DNA of 42,438 bases from Actinomycetes bacterium (GCA_021790815.1 JAJYFT010000008.1:1-42438); one strand, 5' to 3'; counted from the first letter of the stretch, positions 7,249 to 16,028 are shown. The notes: generated from the letters alone by a model not told the origin. A program made the numbers and translations.

Positions 7249-8312
7249 TGGATATTGAGAGCTTAAGTAAACTTCAAGAAGTTGTTGGCAAAGACGTAGT
7301 TGATTTTGAGATACTTCTTGGGTGGATGGACGAACACTCCATTGGTTCAGGGCCTATAGAGAATGTAAGACTCTTAGCCGGTGGTACGCAGAACATTTTA
7401 GTTAGATTCGATAGAGAGAACAAAACTTATGTCTTACGAAGGCCCCCAGTCCATCTTAGAAAGGCGAGTAATGAGGTACTTCGAAGAGAGGCTACAATCC
7501 TCAAATCTCTCGGCAAAACTTCAGTGCCTCACCCCAAATTCATATTAGGTTGTGATGACGAGACTGTTATGGGGGTTGTATTTTATCTTATGGAGTATAT
7601 CGAAGGTTTTAATCCTGCAACTGGTTTACCTGAGTGTTACTTGAAGAATGAATCTTTTCGATTTGAGATGGGTCTGGATGCGGTAAAGGGCGCAGCAGTA
7701 CTTGGATCTCAGGACTATATTTCACTTGAACTTCAAGACTATGGAAAGCCTGAGGGGTTTTTAGAGAGACAGGTCAATAGGTGGCTGAGTGAACTTGAAT
7801 CATATTCGGTCATTGAAGGTTATGAAGGTCCTCAAATAGCTGGTCTAGAAGAGGTGTCTAGATGGCTTGAAGAGTTTAGACCAATAACTTTTGAACCAGG
7901 AATCATGCATGGAGATTATCATCTCGCAAATCTCTACTTTGATTTAAACACACCTAAACTTTCAGCAATTCTTGATTGGGAAATGTCAACTATTGGAGAT
8001 CCGCTAGTAGATTTAGGCTGGCTTATAGCAACTTGGCCAGGTGATGACGCTCTTGCGGTGGGCCCAGCTATGGGCCTAAAGGATGTAACAGGTTTCCCAA
8101 CCAAAAGTGAGATGATTGAGCACTACTCAAAGTTTTCCACTAGAGATCTAGTTCAGATTGACTGGTATGTCGTCTTTGCCTGTTTCAAGTTAGGAATTAT
8201 ATTAGAAGGAACTCACGCAAGAGCTTGTGGTGGAAAGGCTGATAAAGGAGTTGGAGATTTGTTGCACTCGATAACGGTAGCGCTTTTCGATAAAGCGTTA
8301 AAACTATGTTGA
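7245..8312 (+). CDS. APH-family kinase, probable 4-hydroxyacyl-CoA kinase (ACAD10/11 and LvaA-like)
   Basis: This 355-residue protein has the aminoglycoside-phosphotransferase/choline-kinase fold. A nucleotide loop (LLAGGTQN, 43-50) and YVLRRPP (62-68) are followed by the catalytic loop HGDYHLAN (222-229; Asp224, Asn229) and metal-binding DWE (Asp244), then STIGDPLVDLGW. This motif set matches the kinase domains of ACAD10/ACAD11 and bacterial LvaA rather than antibiotic-resistance enzymes. Those relatives phosphorylate the 4-hydroxyl of 4-hydroxyacyl-CoA so that the partner acyl-CoA dehydrogenase can eliminate phosphate. The gene overlaps the HAD stop and is followed 43 bp later by the dehydrogenase. 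Substrate chain length is not evident. Assignment to the 4-hydroxyacid route is inference from motifs plus gene order. Confidence 0.88.
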   Translation: MMDIESLSKLQEVVGKDVVDFEILLGWMDEHSIGSGPIENVRLLAGGTQNILVRFDRENKTYVLRRPPVHLRKASNEVLRREATILKSLGKTSVPHPKFILGCDDETVMGVVFYLMEYIEGFNPATGLPECYLKNESFRFEMGLDAVKGAAVLGSQDYISLELQDYGKPEGFLERQVNRWLSELESYSVIEGYEGPQIAGLEEVSRWLEEFRPITFEPGIMHGDYHLANLYFDLNTPKLSAILDWEMSTIGDPLVDLGWLIATWPGDDALAVGPAMGLKDVTGFPTKSEMIEHYSKFSTRDLVQIDWYVVFACFKLGIILEGTHARACGGKADKGVGDLLHSITVALFDKALKLC

Positions 8313-8355
8313 ATTATTCAAGCGAAAAGTTTGTCATTTAAAGAAAGGATAGAAG

Positions 8356-9591
8356 ATGCCAATTGATTTTACACTTTCAAAGGAAGTAGAGGAGATTCGG
8401 AATAGAGTTAAGGTTTTTGTGGAAGACACAATTATGCCTGCAATAAAGGATTTTGATGACGAAGAGAAGTTACTTTCTCGCCAGGAGTATATCCTTACAA
8501 TTCTGGATTTGAGGGAGAAAGCGAAACAAGAAGGTTTGTGGTTGCCCCACATGCCAAAAGAGTGGGGAGGCATGGGGCTTGGCCACGTCGAACTCGCCAT
8601 GGTTCAAGCTGAAGCTGCAAAAACCAGGCTAGGACCGTGGATTCTGAACTGTCAGGCGCCTGATGAGGGAAACATGCATACGTTGTTACATTGGGGAACT
8701 GACGAACAAAAAGAACAGTATTTAAGACCTCTTTGTGAGGGAACTACAATGAGCTGTTTTGCGATGACTGAACCGGAAGTTGCGGGTAGTGATCCAACTT
8801 TAATTCGCACAACTGCGATAAAAGATGGGGATGAGTGGGTTATCAATGGACATAAATGGTTTATATCAAATGCAAGAAGAGCAAGTTTTGCAATCTTGAT
8901 TGCCCGAACTGAGCTAGATGTTCCAGGAGGATCGAGAGGTGCTACAACTGCATTCTTGGTCGAAACTTCAAAGAGTGGCTGGAACGAAGTAAGAGAAATT
9001 GAAACAATGCATGGCTCAACTGGTCATAGTGAAATTCTGATTCAGGATCTACATGTGGATGATTCGAAGGTCTTAGGAGGCCGAGGAAATGGACATAGGC
9101 TAGGGCAGTACAGGTTGGGTCCAGCAAGGCTTGCGCACTGTATGAGATGGATCGCTCAAGCAGAAACAGCACTAAATATGATGGTAGATAGGTCTTTAAG
9201 TCGGTATTCCCATGGCTCTCTTTTGGCAGAAAAGCAAGGTATTCAGTGGTTGATAGCAGATTCTGCAATGGAACTGTATCAGTGTAAATTGATGGTTTTA
9301 CATGCTGCTTATAAGATTGATAAAGGTGAAGATTTTAGAACGGAGGTCTCGATGGCAAAGCACTTTGTTGCAAACAGTCTCAACCGAATCGTAGATCGAG
9401 CAATTCAAGTTCATGGTGCACTTGGATATTCAACAGATACACCATTAGCAAGTATGTTTCAGCATGCAAGATGGTCTCGTTTTGCTGATGGTGCGGACGA
9501 GATTCATCAGATGAGAATTGCTGAAAGAACAATCTCAGCGTACAGAGATACAGGGTCTGTAAATAAGGCAACTGGGAGCCTTCCAATTTAA
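8356..9591 (+). CDS. Acyl-CoA dehydrogenase, ACAD10/11-like
   Basis: This is an FAD-dependent acyl-CoA dehydrogenase of 411 residues, with a clear Shine-Dalgarno (AAGGAT) before ATG 8356. Near residues 97-145 it carries NCQAPDEGNM, GTDEQKEQYLRPL and SCFAMTEPEVAGSDPT. Later it has VINGHKWFISNARR, then AIQVHGALGYS and RFADGADEIH near the C-terminus. The NC.APD.GNM and FAMTEP.VA.SD blocks are characteristic of the ACAD10/ACAD11 clade. In that clade the flavin domain acts with a kinase to convert 4-hydroxyacyl-CoA, via 4-phosphoacyl-CoA, into an ordinary beta-oxidation intermediate. It lies directly after the kinase gene and 15 bp before an SDR. A conventional fatty acyl-CoA dehydrogenase is the alternative. 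Confidence 0.92.
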   Translation: MPIDFTLSKEVEEIRNRVKVFVEDTIMPAIKDFDDEEKLLSRQEYILTILDLREKAKQEGLWLPHMPKEWGGMGLGHVELAMVQAEAAKTRLGPWILNCQAPDEGNMHTLLHWGTDEQKEQYLRPLCEGTTMSCFAMTEPEVAGSDPTLIRTTAIKDGDEWVINGHKWFISNARRASFAILIARTELDVPGGSRGATTAFLVETSKSGWNEVREIETMHGSTGHSEILIQDLHVDDSKVLGGRGNGHRLGQYRLGPARLAHCMRWIAQAETALNMMVDRSLSRYSHGSLLAEKQGIQWLIADSAMELYQCKLMVLHAAYKIDKGEDFRTEVSMAKHFVANSLNRIVDRAIQVHGALGYSTDTPLASMFQHARWSRFADGADEIHQMRIAERTISAYRDTGSVNKATGSLPI

Positions 9592-9606
9592 GCAGGAGAG
9601 TAATAA

Positions 9607-10341
9607 ATGAAATATGAAGGAAAGGTCGCGTTTGTAACGGGTGCTGCAAATGGGATAGGGCGCGAAGCAGCTAAGAGGTTTAAGGAAACTGGCGCAAAAG
9701 TAATTCTTAGTGATATTGACGTTGAAAAAGGTGCACTACTTGCTAAAGAACTAGATTCTTACTTTATCAAGCTTGACGTATCAAGTTACGATGAAAATCA
9801 AAGTGCATTTAAAGTAGCGAATGAAGTACATGGCAAACTCGACATTGTCTTTTTAAATGCTGGAGTGTCGAGTAACATAGGGATTGACAGCACTTTTAAC
9901 GCCGCGCGTTACCGAGAGGTGATGGGTATAAATCTAGATGGTGTGGTCTATGGGCTTAACTCAGCACTTCCGTATCTCTCATCAAATGGAGGGCAAATAG
10001 TAGCAACAGCAAGCATGGCAGGAATAGTAGCTTTGCCACAAGACCCAATTTACTCTGCGAATAAACACGGTGTTGTAGGTTTAATTAGGTCCGTTGGTGA
10101 GGGTGTTGCTCAAAATATAAAGGTTAATGCCATCTGTCCATCTTTTGCTGACACAAATATAATAAAAGATGTCAAAGCTGTTTTGGAAGAATTAAAATTT
10201 CCAATTTTAAAGGTTTCTGAAGTTATCGATACTTTGTTTGAGATTCTTGACTCGAATGAAAGAGGTAAATGTTGGTTTGTAATTCCGGGGAGAAAGTCAG
10301 AACCATTTAGTTTCAGAAATGCACCAGGACCAAGAGTTTAG
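9607..10341 (+). CDS. Short-chain dehydrogenase/reductase
   Basis: This classical SDR of 244 residues starts at an ATG 8 bases after a CAGGAG site. The cofactor motif TGAANGIG is at 11-18. Asp36 after the second strand suggests a preference for NAD(H) over NADP(H). NAG lies at 84-86, and the catalytic residues are Ser136, Tyr149 and Lys153 (YSANK). It is the last gene of the TetR-controlled operon. In the levulinate pathway an SDR (LvaD) interconverts the 4-keto and 4-hydroxy acyl-CoA. Alternatively it could oxidise the 3-hydroxyacyl-CoA formed after phosphate elimination. The sequence alone does not decide between these. Confidence 0.9.
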   Translation: MKYEGKVAFVTGAANGIGREAAKRFKETGAKVILSDIDVEKGALLAKELDSYFIKLDVSSYDENQSAFKVANEVHGKLDIVFLNAGVSSNIGIDSTFNAARYREVMGINLDGVVYGLNSALPYLSSNGGQIVATASMAGIVALPQDPIYSANKHGVVGLIRSVGEGVAQNIKVNAICPSFADTNIIKDVKAVLEELKFPILKVSEVIDTLFEILDSNERGKCWFVIPGRKSEPFSFRNAPGPRV

Positions 10342-10402
10342 AAAAATCCATATTTTGTCTAATCATAAAAATGTTTCTTATGTTTAGTAGGTGTTGACAG
10401 TT

Positions 10403-11089
10403 TTAACCATTCTTAAGGTTTTCGAGAACTCTTTTAGCAGCATCAATCATATTTGGTGAATTTGTTATGGATCGACCTAACACTATAAAATCAGCACCTG
10501 ATTTGAAAGCTTCAGAGGGTGTTGCAACACGTTTTTGATCGTTGTTTTCATTTCCCTTAAGTCTTATCCCAGGAACCAGCGTAAGAAGGTTTGGCGCAAA
10601 ATTGTTTACGAACTTTAAGTCACTCGACGCGCAAACAACGCCTTCAATATTGGTGTTCTTAGCAATCGATAATCTCTCTGTCATCGTAGCTTCCGTGGCT
10701 TGTGGTTCGCTTGTCAGTACTGTCACTCCAAGCACAGTTGTTGGTGCACTGCCAACTATTAATCCGTCTCTCACCCCTTCCTTGCATGCTAATACCATCT
10801 CTTCTCCACCACTCAAATGAACCGTTATGAAGTCAACGCCAAGCTTTGCCAATGCTTTAGTTGCTGAGTAGACGGTGTTAGGTATATCAAAAAGCTTTAA
10901 GTCGATGAATACTTTCAAATTTATACTTTTTAGTTCGCTAATTATTTCAGGGCCAACATTTGAAAAAAGCTGTAAGCCAACTTTAACAATTCCAAAGAAA
11001 GGATTGAGTGATGAAGCAATGCTTAAAGCATCTCGCTTTTCATCCAAATCTAATGCCAGCACTAACGAATCACGCCAAATATTTTCCAA
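10403..11089 (-). CDS. pyrF: Orotidine 5'-phosphate decarboxylase
   Basis: PyrF makes UMP from OMP in the last step of de novo pyrimidine synthesis. The 228-residue protein is the short (type 1) form. The motifs are LALDLD (Asp14 or Asp16 region), VKVGLQLF with the substrate-binding Lys, DLKLFDIPNTV (Asp63, Lys65 and Asp68 of the catalytic network), TVHLSGG, and the phosphate-binding end PGIRLKG followed by FIVLGRSIT. It stands alone on the minus strand here, not in a pyr operon, and converges on the SDR gene. The 60-base gap between them shows no clear terminator. Confidence 0.96.
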   Translation of the reverse strand: MENIWRDSLVLALDLDEKRDALSIASSLNPFFGIVKVGLQLFSNVGPEIISELKSINLKVFIDLKLFDIPNTVYSATKALAKLGVDFITVHLSGGEEMVLACKEGVRDGLIVGSAPTTVLGVTVLTSEPQATEATMTERLSIAKNTNIEGVVCASSDLKFVNNFAPNLLTLVPGIRLKGNENNDQKRVATPSEAFKSGADFIVLGRSITNSPNMIDAAKRVLENLKNG

Positions 11090-11252
11090 GTTCTCTCCGT
11101 ATCAATTAAATAATTACCTTAAGCAAGTCTTTCAATTAGCTTCTAACAAGATTCTAACTCGATCATAAATTTGTCCAGAATTAATTGCAGGTTATGCAGG
11201 GTTATTTTAAATTAAGATACGCTCAAAATTTAATATGTGTAGGCTTAATAGT

Positions 11253-12596
11253 ATGACTACCACGGAACCAATATATTTAGAGGGAGTATTTTTGATCGAC
11301 ATCGTCGACGGGTCACCTGCAACTATTCCAGGTAATTGGACCAGATTTGACGAAAGAGGTATTACTTTTAAAGGATCAGATGATACGCACTCAAAAAGCT
11401 TTTTGTATGGCGAAATTCGAAATATAACTGTTGGTTCACCTGCCAGGCTTTATGATGGTTCAGACGGATGGGAAATTGATATTTTACTTGCTGATAGAAG
11501 CGTTTCATTCTTAGTCCCAATGGCTCGTTATGGACAAGATTGGGTTACTTCGCTTTCTGCTCATATTAATAACTGGCAGGCACTTAGTAAAACTAGCTTT
11601 TCTCAGCCTAACGACGTTCCGGTATCAGTGCCAACAGTTCAAAGCAACCAAATCACAACGGTAGTTCCCCCAGCAGCTTTTTACCAAGGGCACGTTGACC
11701 AGGGTCAATCACGGTCAATGACTTCTGTGTCAAGCAAATCTAAAAAGAAAAAAGTAGTTTTATTGGGTGGTGTTGTAACGGTATTAGTAGCTGCTCTAGT
11801 TGCAGTTGCGGTAATCATGATGTCTTCATCACCACTGAGTGGCCCGCCTGCTGGAACTTCTTTAGCTGCCGTTGGTCCAGAAATGTCACTTCAGCCAAGT
11901 GATCTACCTTCAACTTTTGCGACAACTATAGTGGGAAATGAGTGCAGCCCAACCTCGCATTCCGCTCAGATCTGTCAAAATAGTTCTTATAATGGTGGTG
12001 TTGCTGCTCTGGCATCTTGTTTGTCACTCCCGCAAAGCGATATTGCGTCAGTTCTAGGAAATTACGTAAATGGTTCTGACGTTTATTTATCCAACAACTT
12101 TAAAATTGAGAGCTTGAACACCACTCTTCCTTCAGCAATTACCAGTATGGTTAAAGATTCAACCTCACTTCAATCGTCCGCACAGCTATTTGCTACAACC
12201 TCTGAAGAAGCGGAGGTCATTGCAGCTCTTCAGAGTTCTCTTGGCGCAAGTTGCTTTACGCAGATGCTTAAAAATAATTTGCTTCCTGGAATTCAGAATT
12301 CGGTAGCAGGAGCTGGAATAAAGTTAACGGTTACCAGCCCTGTTCAAATTACCGTTCCTTCTTATTCTGGACTTAAGATAACGGGGTTCAGTGTCGGGTT
12401 TATTATGAATTTGCCATCCCCAATTGGAAATTTTAGCTCTATAGAGTTTAATTTTTATTTGTACATAGCAGGTGCGGGTAGAGTAGTTGAATCAATGCTA
12501 GCTACTGACACAAGTCCAGTAAGAATTCCAGAGAGTGTTAAAACGCAAGCTTTTAAAGATGTTGAAGCTGGGTTATATTCTGTGGTGAGCAAGTAG
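11253..12596 (+). CDS. PH-like domain membrane protein with large extracellular domain
   Basis: This 447-residue protein has no named function that I recognise. I chose ATG 11253 because a TAGGCT -10-like box lies 7 nt upstream (leaderless pattern). ATG 11235 would add six residues. Residues ~8-110 form a PH/GRAM-like beta domain with the pattern RFDERGITFKG, GEIRNITVG, then WEIDILLADRSVSF and an amphipathic end. A Ser/Gln/Pro linker and a KSKKKKVV stop-transfer cluster precede one transmembrane helix (~168-190). The remaining ~250 residues, rich in Ser, Thr and Val, would lie outside the cell and contain four cysteines, probably in pairs. The N-domain plan resembles that of the membrane protein at 16029-16559. 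Confidence 0.75.
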   Translation: MTTTEPIYLEGVFLIDIVDGSPATIPGNWTRFDERGITFKGSDDTHSKSFLYGEIRNITVGSPARLYDGSDGWEIDILLADRSVSFLVPMARYGQDWVTSLSAHINNWQALSKTSFSQPNDVPVSVPTVQSNQITTVVPPAAFYQGHVDQGQSRSMTSVSSKSKKKKVVLLGGVVTVLVAALVAVAVIMMSSSPLSGPPAGTSLAAVGPEMSLQPSDLPSTFATTIVGNECSPTSHSAQICQNSSYNGGVAALASCLSLPQSDIASVLGNYVNGSDVYLSNNFKIESLNTTLPSAITSMVKDSTSLQSSAQLFATTSEEAEVIAALQSSLGASCFTQMLKNNLLPGIQNSVAGAGIKLTVTSPVQITVPSYSGLKITGFSVGFIMNLPSPIGNFSSIEFNFYLYIAGAGRVVESMLATDTSPVRIPESVKTQAFKDVEAGLYSVVSK

Positions 12597-12624
12597 AGAA
12601 AAGAGTCTTTCAAAAGTTAATGGT

Positions 12625-13245
12625 CTAAGGGTGGTGGAACCATGCTAACCAGGTGCTTGTGTTTTCTGCAAAAAGAAATGCAAGTGGAAGCGAAAGAACT
12701 ACAGAGATTGCTGCGGTTATGTACGTAATCCTTGGTACTTTTTTATGGCTTACAAGCTTTGAACCGTACTGAACCATTTCTCTTAAATGACCAAGTACAT
12801 GAATAGTCATTGCGCCAAACCAAAGGATAAAAGAAGCTTTGTGGATGAAGAGAAGGTTTAGTCTAAGAGACTTAGGTCCTACTGTCAGTAGCACACCAGA
12901 AACGATTAACACATAGGTCAAAATTACTACGAATGGACCCAACAAACGCAAGATGGCGTTCGGTGGACCTTTTCTTAAGTAAGCGTCTGATCTTGTGTAA
13001 TAGCGTAACATTTTATACCCTGTTGTAATTGTTTTAAATATGATGGGGATAATTAAGAGTGATCCTAGAAAAATATGAATATATAGATTTATTTTTATAA
13101 GAGGCAAAGTCAATCCGACTAGGGCTAATAAAATAAATAGAGCTATTCCAATTGAGGTTGTAAACATTGAATTAAGTTCAACGCCAAAAGTTTTGCGTCT
13201 GAGTTTTCGACTCTGTTGGGTGTTAGTTTGCATAGGTAATAACAT
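12625..13245 (-). CDS. Five-helix membrane protein, cytochrome b561/ferric-reductase-like
   Basis: The 206-residue protein has five predicted transmembrane helices at about 28-50, 54-72, 102-122, 132-155 and 173-193. Histidines sit inside or at the ends of helices (His57, His135, His149, His153), a layout used by b-type cytochromes to bind heme between helices. This suggests a cytochrome b561-like or DUF4405-type electron carrier, but the heme assignment rests only on this pattern. The N-terminus is basic and cytoplasmic. The gene converges on the PH-like membrane protein gene 28 bp away and is divergent from the SRPBCC gene. No partner oxidoreductase is adjacent. Confidence 0.65.
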   Translation of the reverse strand: MLLPMQTNTQQSRKLRRKTFGVELNSMFTTSIGIALFILLALVGLTLPLIKINLYIHIFLGSLLIIPIIFKTITTGYKMLRYYTRSDAYLRKGPPNAILRLLGPFVVILTYVLIVSGVLLTVGPKSLRLNLLFIHKASFILWFGAMTIHVLGHLREMVQYGSKLVSHKKVPRITYITAAISVVLSLPLAFLFAENTSTWLAWFHHP

Positions 13246-13308
13246 ATGCGCTAAATTACCTTTTGTGAGCGCGCCCAGAAGAAATCGCGCATGTTTTAAG
13301 GAGATTTT

Positions 13309-13698
13309 ATGGCATACGACGAAGTATCGGTAGAGATTGACAAGAGCGCATCAAATGCATGGGAAATTGTAGGTGATTTCGGCGGCCTTAAGCGCTTCGC
13401 ACCTGGAGTAGAAGAGTGCATTCTCGATGGGGACGTAAGAAACTTAACAATTATGGGAAACAAGGTTGCTGAGAAACTTGTGAGTAATGACAGTTCAAAT
13501 ATGGAGCTAAAGTATACAATTATCGAAGGTTTTCCATTGACAAGCCACGAGTCAACAATGAAAGTTGAATCTCTATCTCCTACAAGTTGTAAAGTGACGT
13601 GGAGTGTGAATGCAGAGCCTGATGACATGGCATCATTTCTTTCTACTATCTACAAAGCAGGTCTGGATGCCTTAAAGCAGACTTTGGAAAGAAGCTGA
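13309..13698 (+). CDS. SRPBCC-family (polyketide cyclase/dehydrase-like) protein
   Basis: This 129-residue protein has the START/Bet v1-like fold. It opens with a strand (YDEVSVEIDKSASNAWEIVGDFGGLKRFAPGV in pattern, residues ~3-33), continues with the typical curved sheet (VRNLTIMGNKVAEKLV, then LKYTIIEGFPLTS), and ends with a long helix from about 105. Members bind hydrophobic ligands in a cavity, and the small stand-alone type is very common in actinobacteria with no fixed function. AAGGAG at 13298-13303 gives a good ribosome site for ATG 13309. It stands alone upstream of the prepilin peptidase gene. Confidence 0.8.
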   Translation: MAYDEVSVEIDKSASNAWEIVGDFGGLKRFAPGVEECILDGDVRNLTIMGNKVAEKLVSNDSSNMELKYTIIEGFPLTSHESTMKVESLSPTSCKVTWSVNAEPDDMASFLSTIYKAGLDALKQTLERS

Positions 13699-13727
13699 TA
13701 TTTGATTTTGACTCCACTAAAAAATAG

Positions 13728-13733
13728 TACTAT
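13728..13733 (+). promoter_or_regulatory. Probable -10 box for the prepilin peptidase gene
   Basis: TACTAT (13728-13733) fits the TANNNT actinobacterial -10 and ends 6 nt before ATG 13740, with no Shine-Dalgarno present. This suggests a leaderless transcript and supports ATG 13740 over the adjacent TTG 13737. Confidence 0.35.
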
Positions 13734-13739
13734 TCCTTG

Positions 13740-14525
13740 ATGCAGAAAATGCCTCTTTGGTTTTGGGTAAGTGTTGCTTTCGTAGCTGGCGCAATTATTG
13801 GTTCATTTTTGAATGTTGTTATTTACAGAGTCCCTGAGAAGAAATCTCTAGTTAAACCGCCTTCACACTGCCCAAAGTGCAACGCAAACATAAAGCCTTA
13901 TGACAATATTCCAATATTTTCATGGTTAATCCTGGGTGGACACTGCCGAAACTGCAAGCAAAGCATCAGCGCAAGGTACCCAATTGTTGAATTCATTACA
14001 GCTGTCCTCTATGCAGCTGTAGTTTTTACTGCACGTCCCATAACCGCATCATTAAGCGAGTGTGTAGCTGTTTCAGGCATGTTAGTTGCGACTGTTGTTG
14101 ATTTTGAAAGGATGAGAATTCCTACAAAGGTCATTTATGCAACATTTTTGATCGGATTTCCTCTTCTCGTTGTTCCAACTATTCAAGATGGTCAGTGGTG
14201 GAGACTTGGAATAGCAGCTGCGTGCGGAGCAGGTGGTGGGCTTGTATTCTTTTTATTTTTCCTTCTCCTCCCTCCGGGTGGTTTTGGGCTCGGAGATGTG
14301 AGGTTAATTGCGATGCAATCCGCGTTTTTAGGGTGGTTTGGATGGAGGGTAGCAGTATCTGCAGTAATAGTTGGTTTTATCGCAGGGGGTTTTATCGCAA
14401 TGTTTCTTCTTGCAACAGGAATTAAGAAGATGAAAGACAAAATACCTTTTGGGCCGTATCTAGCCCTCGGAGCCCTTATTATGTTTTATCTTGTACCTGT
14501 TTTGCCGCCAAAGTGGATTATTTAG
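13740..14525 (+). CDS. pilD: Type IV prepilin peptidase (A24 family)
   Basis: This integral-membrane aspartic protease cleaves the leader of type IV prepilins and N-methylates the new N-terminus. The 261-residue protein has the N-terminal GSFLNVVIYRVP motif of the methylase domain. Two CxxC pairs follow (HCPKCN and HCRNCK), the cytosolic zinc-binding site of the bifunctional enzymes. The protease aspartates lie in VVDFERMRIP and GLGDVRLI (the GxGD motif). About seven hydrophobic helices are visible. It lies tail-to-tail with pilT, which supports a type IV pilus or related system, but no pilin, PilB or PilC gene is in the window. Confidence 0.94.
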   Translation: MQKMPLWFWVSVAFVAGAIIGSFLNVVIYRVPEKKSLVKPPSHCPKCNANIKPYDNIPIFSWLILGGHCRNCKQSISARYPIVEFITAVLYAAVVFTARPITASLSECVAVSGMLVATVVDFERMRIPTKVIYATFLIGFPLLVVPTIQDGQWWRLGIAAACGAGGGLVFFLFFLLLPPGGFGLGDVRLIAMQSAFLGWFGWRVAVSAVIVGFIAGGFIAMFLLATGIKKMKDKIPFGPYLALGALIMFYLVPVLPPKWII

Positions 14526-14569
14526 ACTGAGCAAGTTTAGTTTTTCCGCTCTATATTGGTTCCCATCAT

Positions 14570-14608
14570 CTTCAAGTCTCTTGTGGCCAAGACTAAAAGA
14601 AGTTTTTT
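14570..14608 (+). terminator. Probable intrinsic terminator after pilD
   Basis: AGTCT-C-TTG (14575-14583) pairs with CAAGACT (14588-14594), leaving a loop of four bases. Outer CTTC/GAAG arms (14570-14573 and 14599-14602) extend the stem through small internal loops, and six T residues follow (14603-14608). Confidence 0.5.
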
Positions 14609-14708
14609 GGGAGTTTAAGATCGCAGCAAATCACGACAGTTAATCTAATATTGACCTTTACCCACACCAAACTAACTGCGCAAGGACAAAAACTAGAATA
14701 AGCGTTAA

Positions 14709-15812
14709 TTAACCTTCTCTAGAAGTGACCTGTAGAAGCCCTCTATTTTGAAGCATAACTCTTAAGTCGTGAGAGTTTGTTGCGGTCATCATTGCTGATC
14801 GAAGATCAATTACGCCATCTTCAAAAAGATCGGCCAGGCTCTGGTCGAATGTAGTCATTCCGTAGTAGTCACCTTCTTGAATGATTTGGACGATATCACC
14901 AGTTTTTTCAGGGTCAAGAATGCACTGCTGAATTCTTCCATTGCTAATCATTACTTCCACAGCCGGAACACGAGACTTTCCATCTGCGGTTGGAACAAGT
15001 CTTTGACAGACAGTTCCTTTTAGCGCACCAGCTAGTGTAACTCGTGCTTGGTGCTGTTGACTGCTCGGGAAGAAGTCTATAACACGGTTTATCGTTTCTG
15101 TAGCGTCTATTGTGTGGAGCGTTGAAAGGACAAGGTGACCCGTCTCAGCTGCTGTCAAAGCGGTGGAAACTGTTTCAAAGTCACGCATTTCGCCAACTAG
15201 TATTACATCCGGGTCTTCCCTAAGTGCTGCTCTAAGAGCTGTCAAGAAGGAGTTGGTGTCAAAACCAACTTCGCGTTGATTGATTGCGGCAAGTTCATCT
15301 CGGTGCAGGACTTCAATAGGATCTTCGATAGTAATGATATGGCACTCGCGTGTTTTGTTGATATGATCAATCATCGCAGCTAAAGTAGTAGTTTTCCCAC
15401 TTCCAGTCGGCCCAGTTACCAGTATTAAACCTCTTTGTTCATTGGATATTTGGCGAATTGATTCAGGAAGTCCTAACTCTTCAATTGTAGTAGTTGTGTG
15501 GCGGACTCGCCTAAAGACCATCCCAACTGATCCTCGCTGTCTAAAGGCATTTACCCTAAATCTTCCAAGCCCTGTTACACCGTAGGCAAAGTCAGCCTCA
15601 TTGTCTTGGTGGAACTTAATTGCTGTGTCTGGATGCATGATTGCTTCAGCGATCGCTGAAGTATCTGTAGGTCTTAATGCCTGCTCTTCTGGTAGCTTTC
15701 TTAGCTGGCCATTGACCCGAATCCTAGGTTCTGATCCAACTTTTAAATGCAGGTCAGAACCTTCAAGATCTGCCAACATATGTAACAAACGGTCTAAATC
15801 ACCTTTTTCCAT
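14709..15812 (-). CDS. pilT: Type IV pilus retraction ATPase PilT
   Basis: PilT is the hexameric ATPase that depolymerises type IV pili and so powers twitching and DNA uptake. The 367-residue protein has the N-terminal PAS-like domain (GSDLHLKVGSEPRIRVNG), Walker A GPTGSGKTTT with Lys140, the Asp box (HIITIEDPIE), Walker B (DPDVILVGEMRD), the His box (GHLVLSTLHT), and the PilT-type AIRNLIRE-equivalent C-terminal region (YGMTTFDQSLADLF). Length and motifs are typical of PilT/PilU rather than PilB. It is on the minus strand, converging on pilD. The AT-rich 200-base gap upstream must hold its promoter. Confidence 0.94.
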   Translation of the reverse strand: MEKGDLDRLLHMLADLEGSDLHLKVGSEPRIRVNGQLRKLPEEQALRPTDTSAIAEAIMHPDTAIKFHQDNEADFAYGVTGLGRFRVNAFRQRGSVGMVFRRVRHTTTTIEELGLPESIRQISNEQRGLILVTGPTGSGKTTTLAAMIDHINKTRECHIITIEDPIEVLHRDELAAINQREVGFDTNSFLTALRAALREDPDVILVGEMRDFETVSTALTAAETGHLVLSTLHTIDATETINRVIDFFPSSQQHQARVTLAGALKGTVCQRLVPTADGKSRVPAVEVMISNGRIQQCILDPEKTGDIVQIIQEGDYYGMTTFDQSLADLFEDGVIDLRSAMMTATNSHDLRVMLQNRGLLQVTSREG

Positions 15813-16028
15813 CTATATATCATGCACCTTTCTTTATAGTATTTCAATTGTTTTGGTTATTTATTTTACAGATTCGATGAAAATACTCTTCATTATCAAT
15901 GCAAAATGCCAGTATAAAAAGAATATATATCTCATTTGCGTATGGCATTAAAAAAAACACTATTATGAAATATTGTAAAGTATCTATTAAATTAATAGAT
16001 TTTAGATTTGCTAATGAGGAGTAGCGGT

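Noticed and set aside
8334-9649. Several antisense frames (60-108 aa) in the ACAD/SDR region
   Set aside because: They lie wholly inside well-conserved genes of the opposite strand and show no family features.
13296-13628. Antisense 110-aa open frame over the SRPBCC gene
   Set aside because: It covers a recognisable SRPBCC protein with a good ribosome site and has no motif of its own.
14526-16028. tRNA or small RNA genes in the gaps around pilT
   Set aside because: I saw no cloverleaf or conserved TTCRANYC segment. The gaps are AT-rich and explained by a terminator and promoters.
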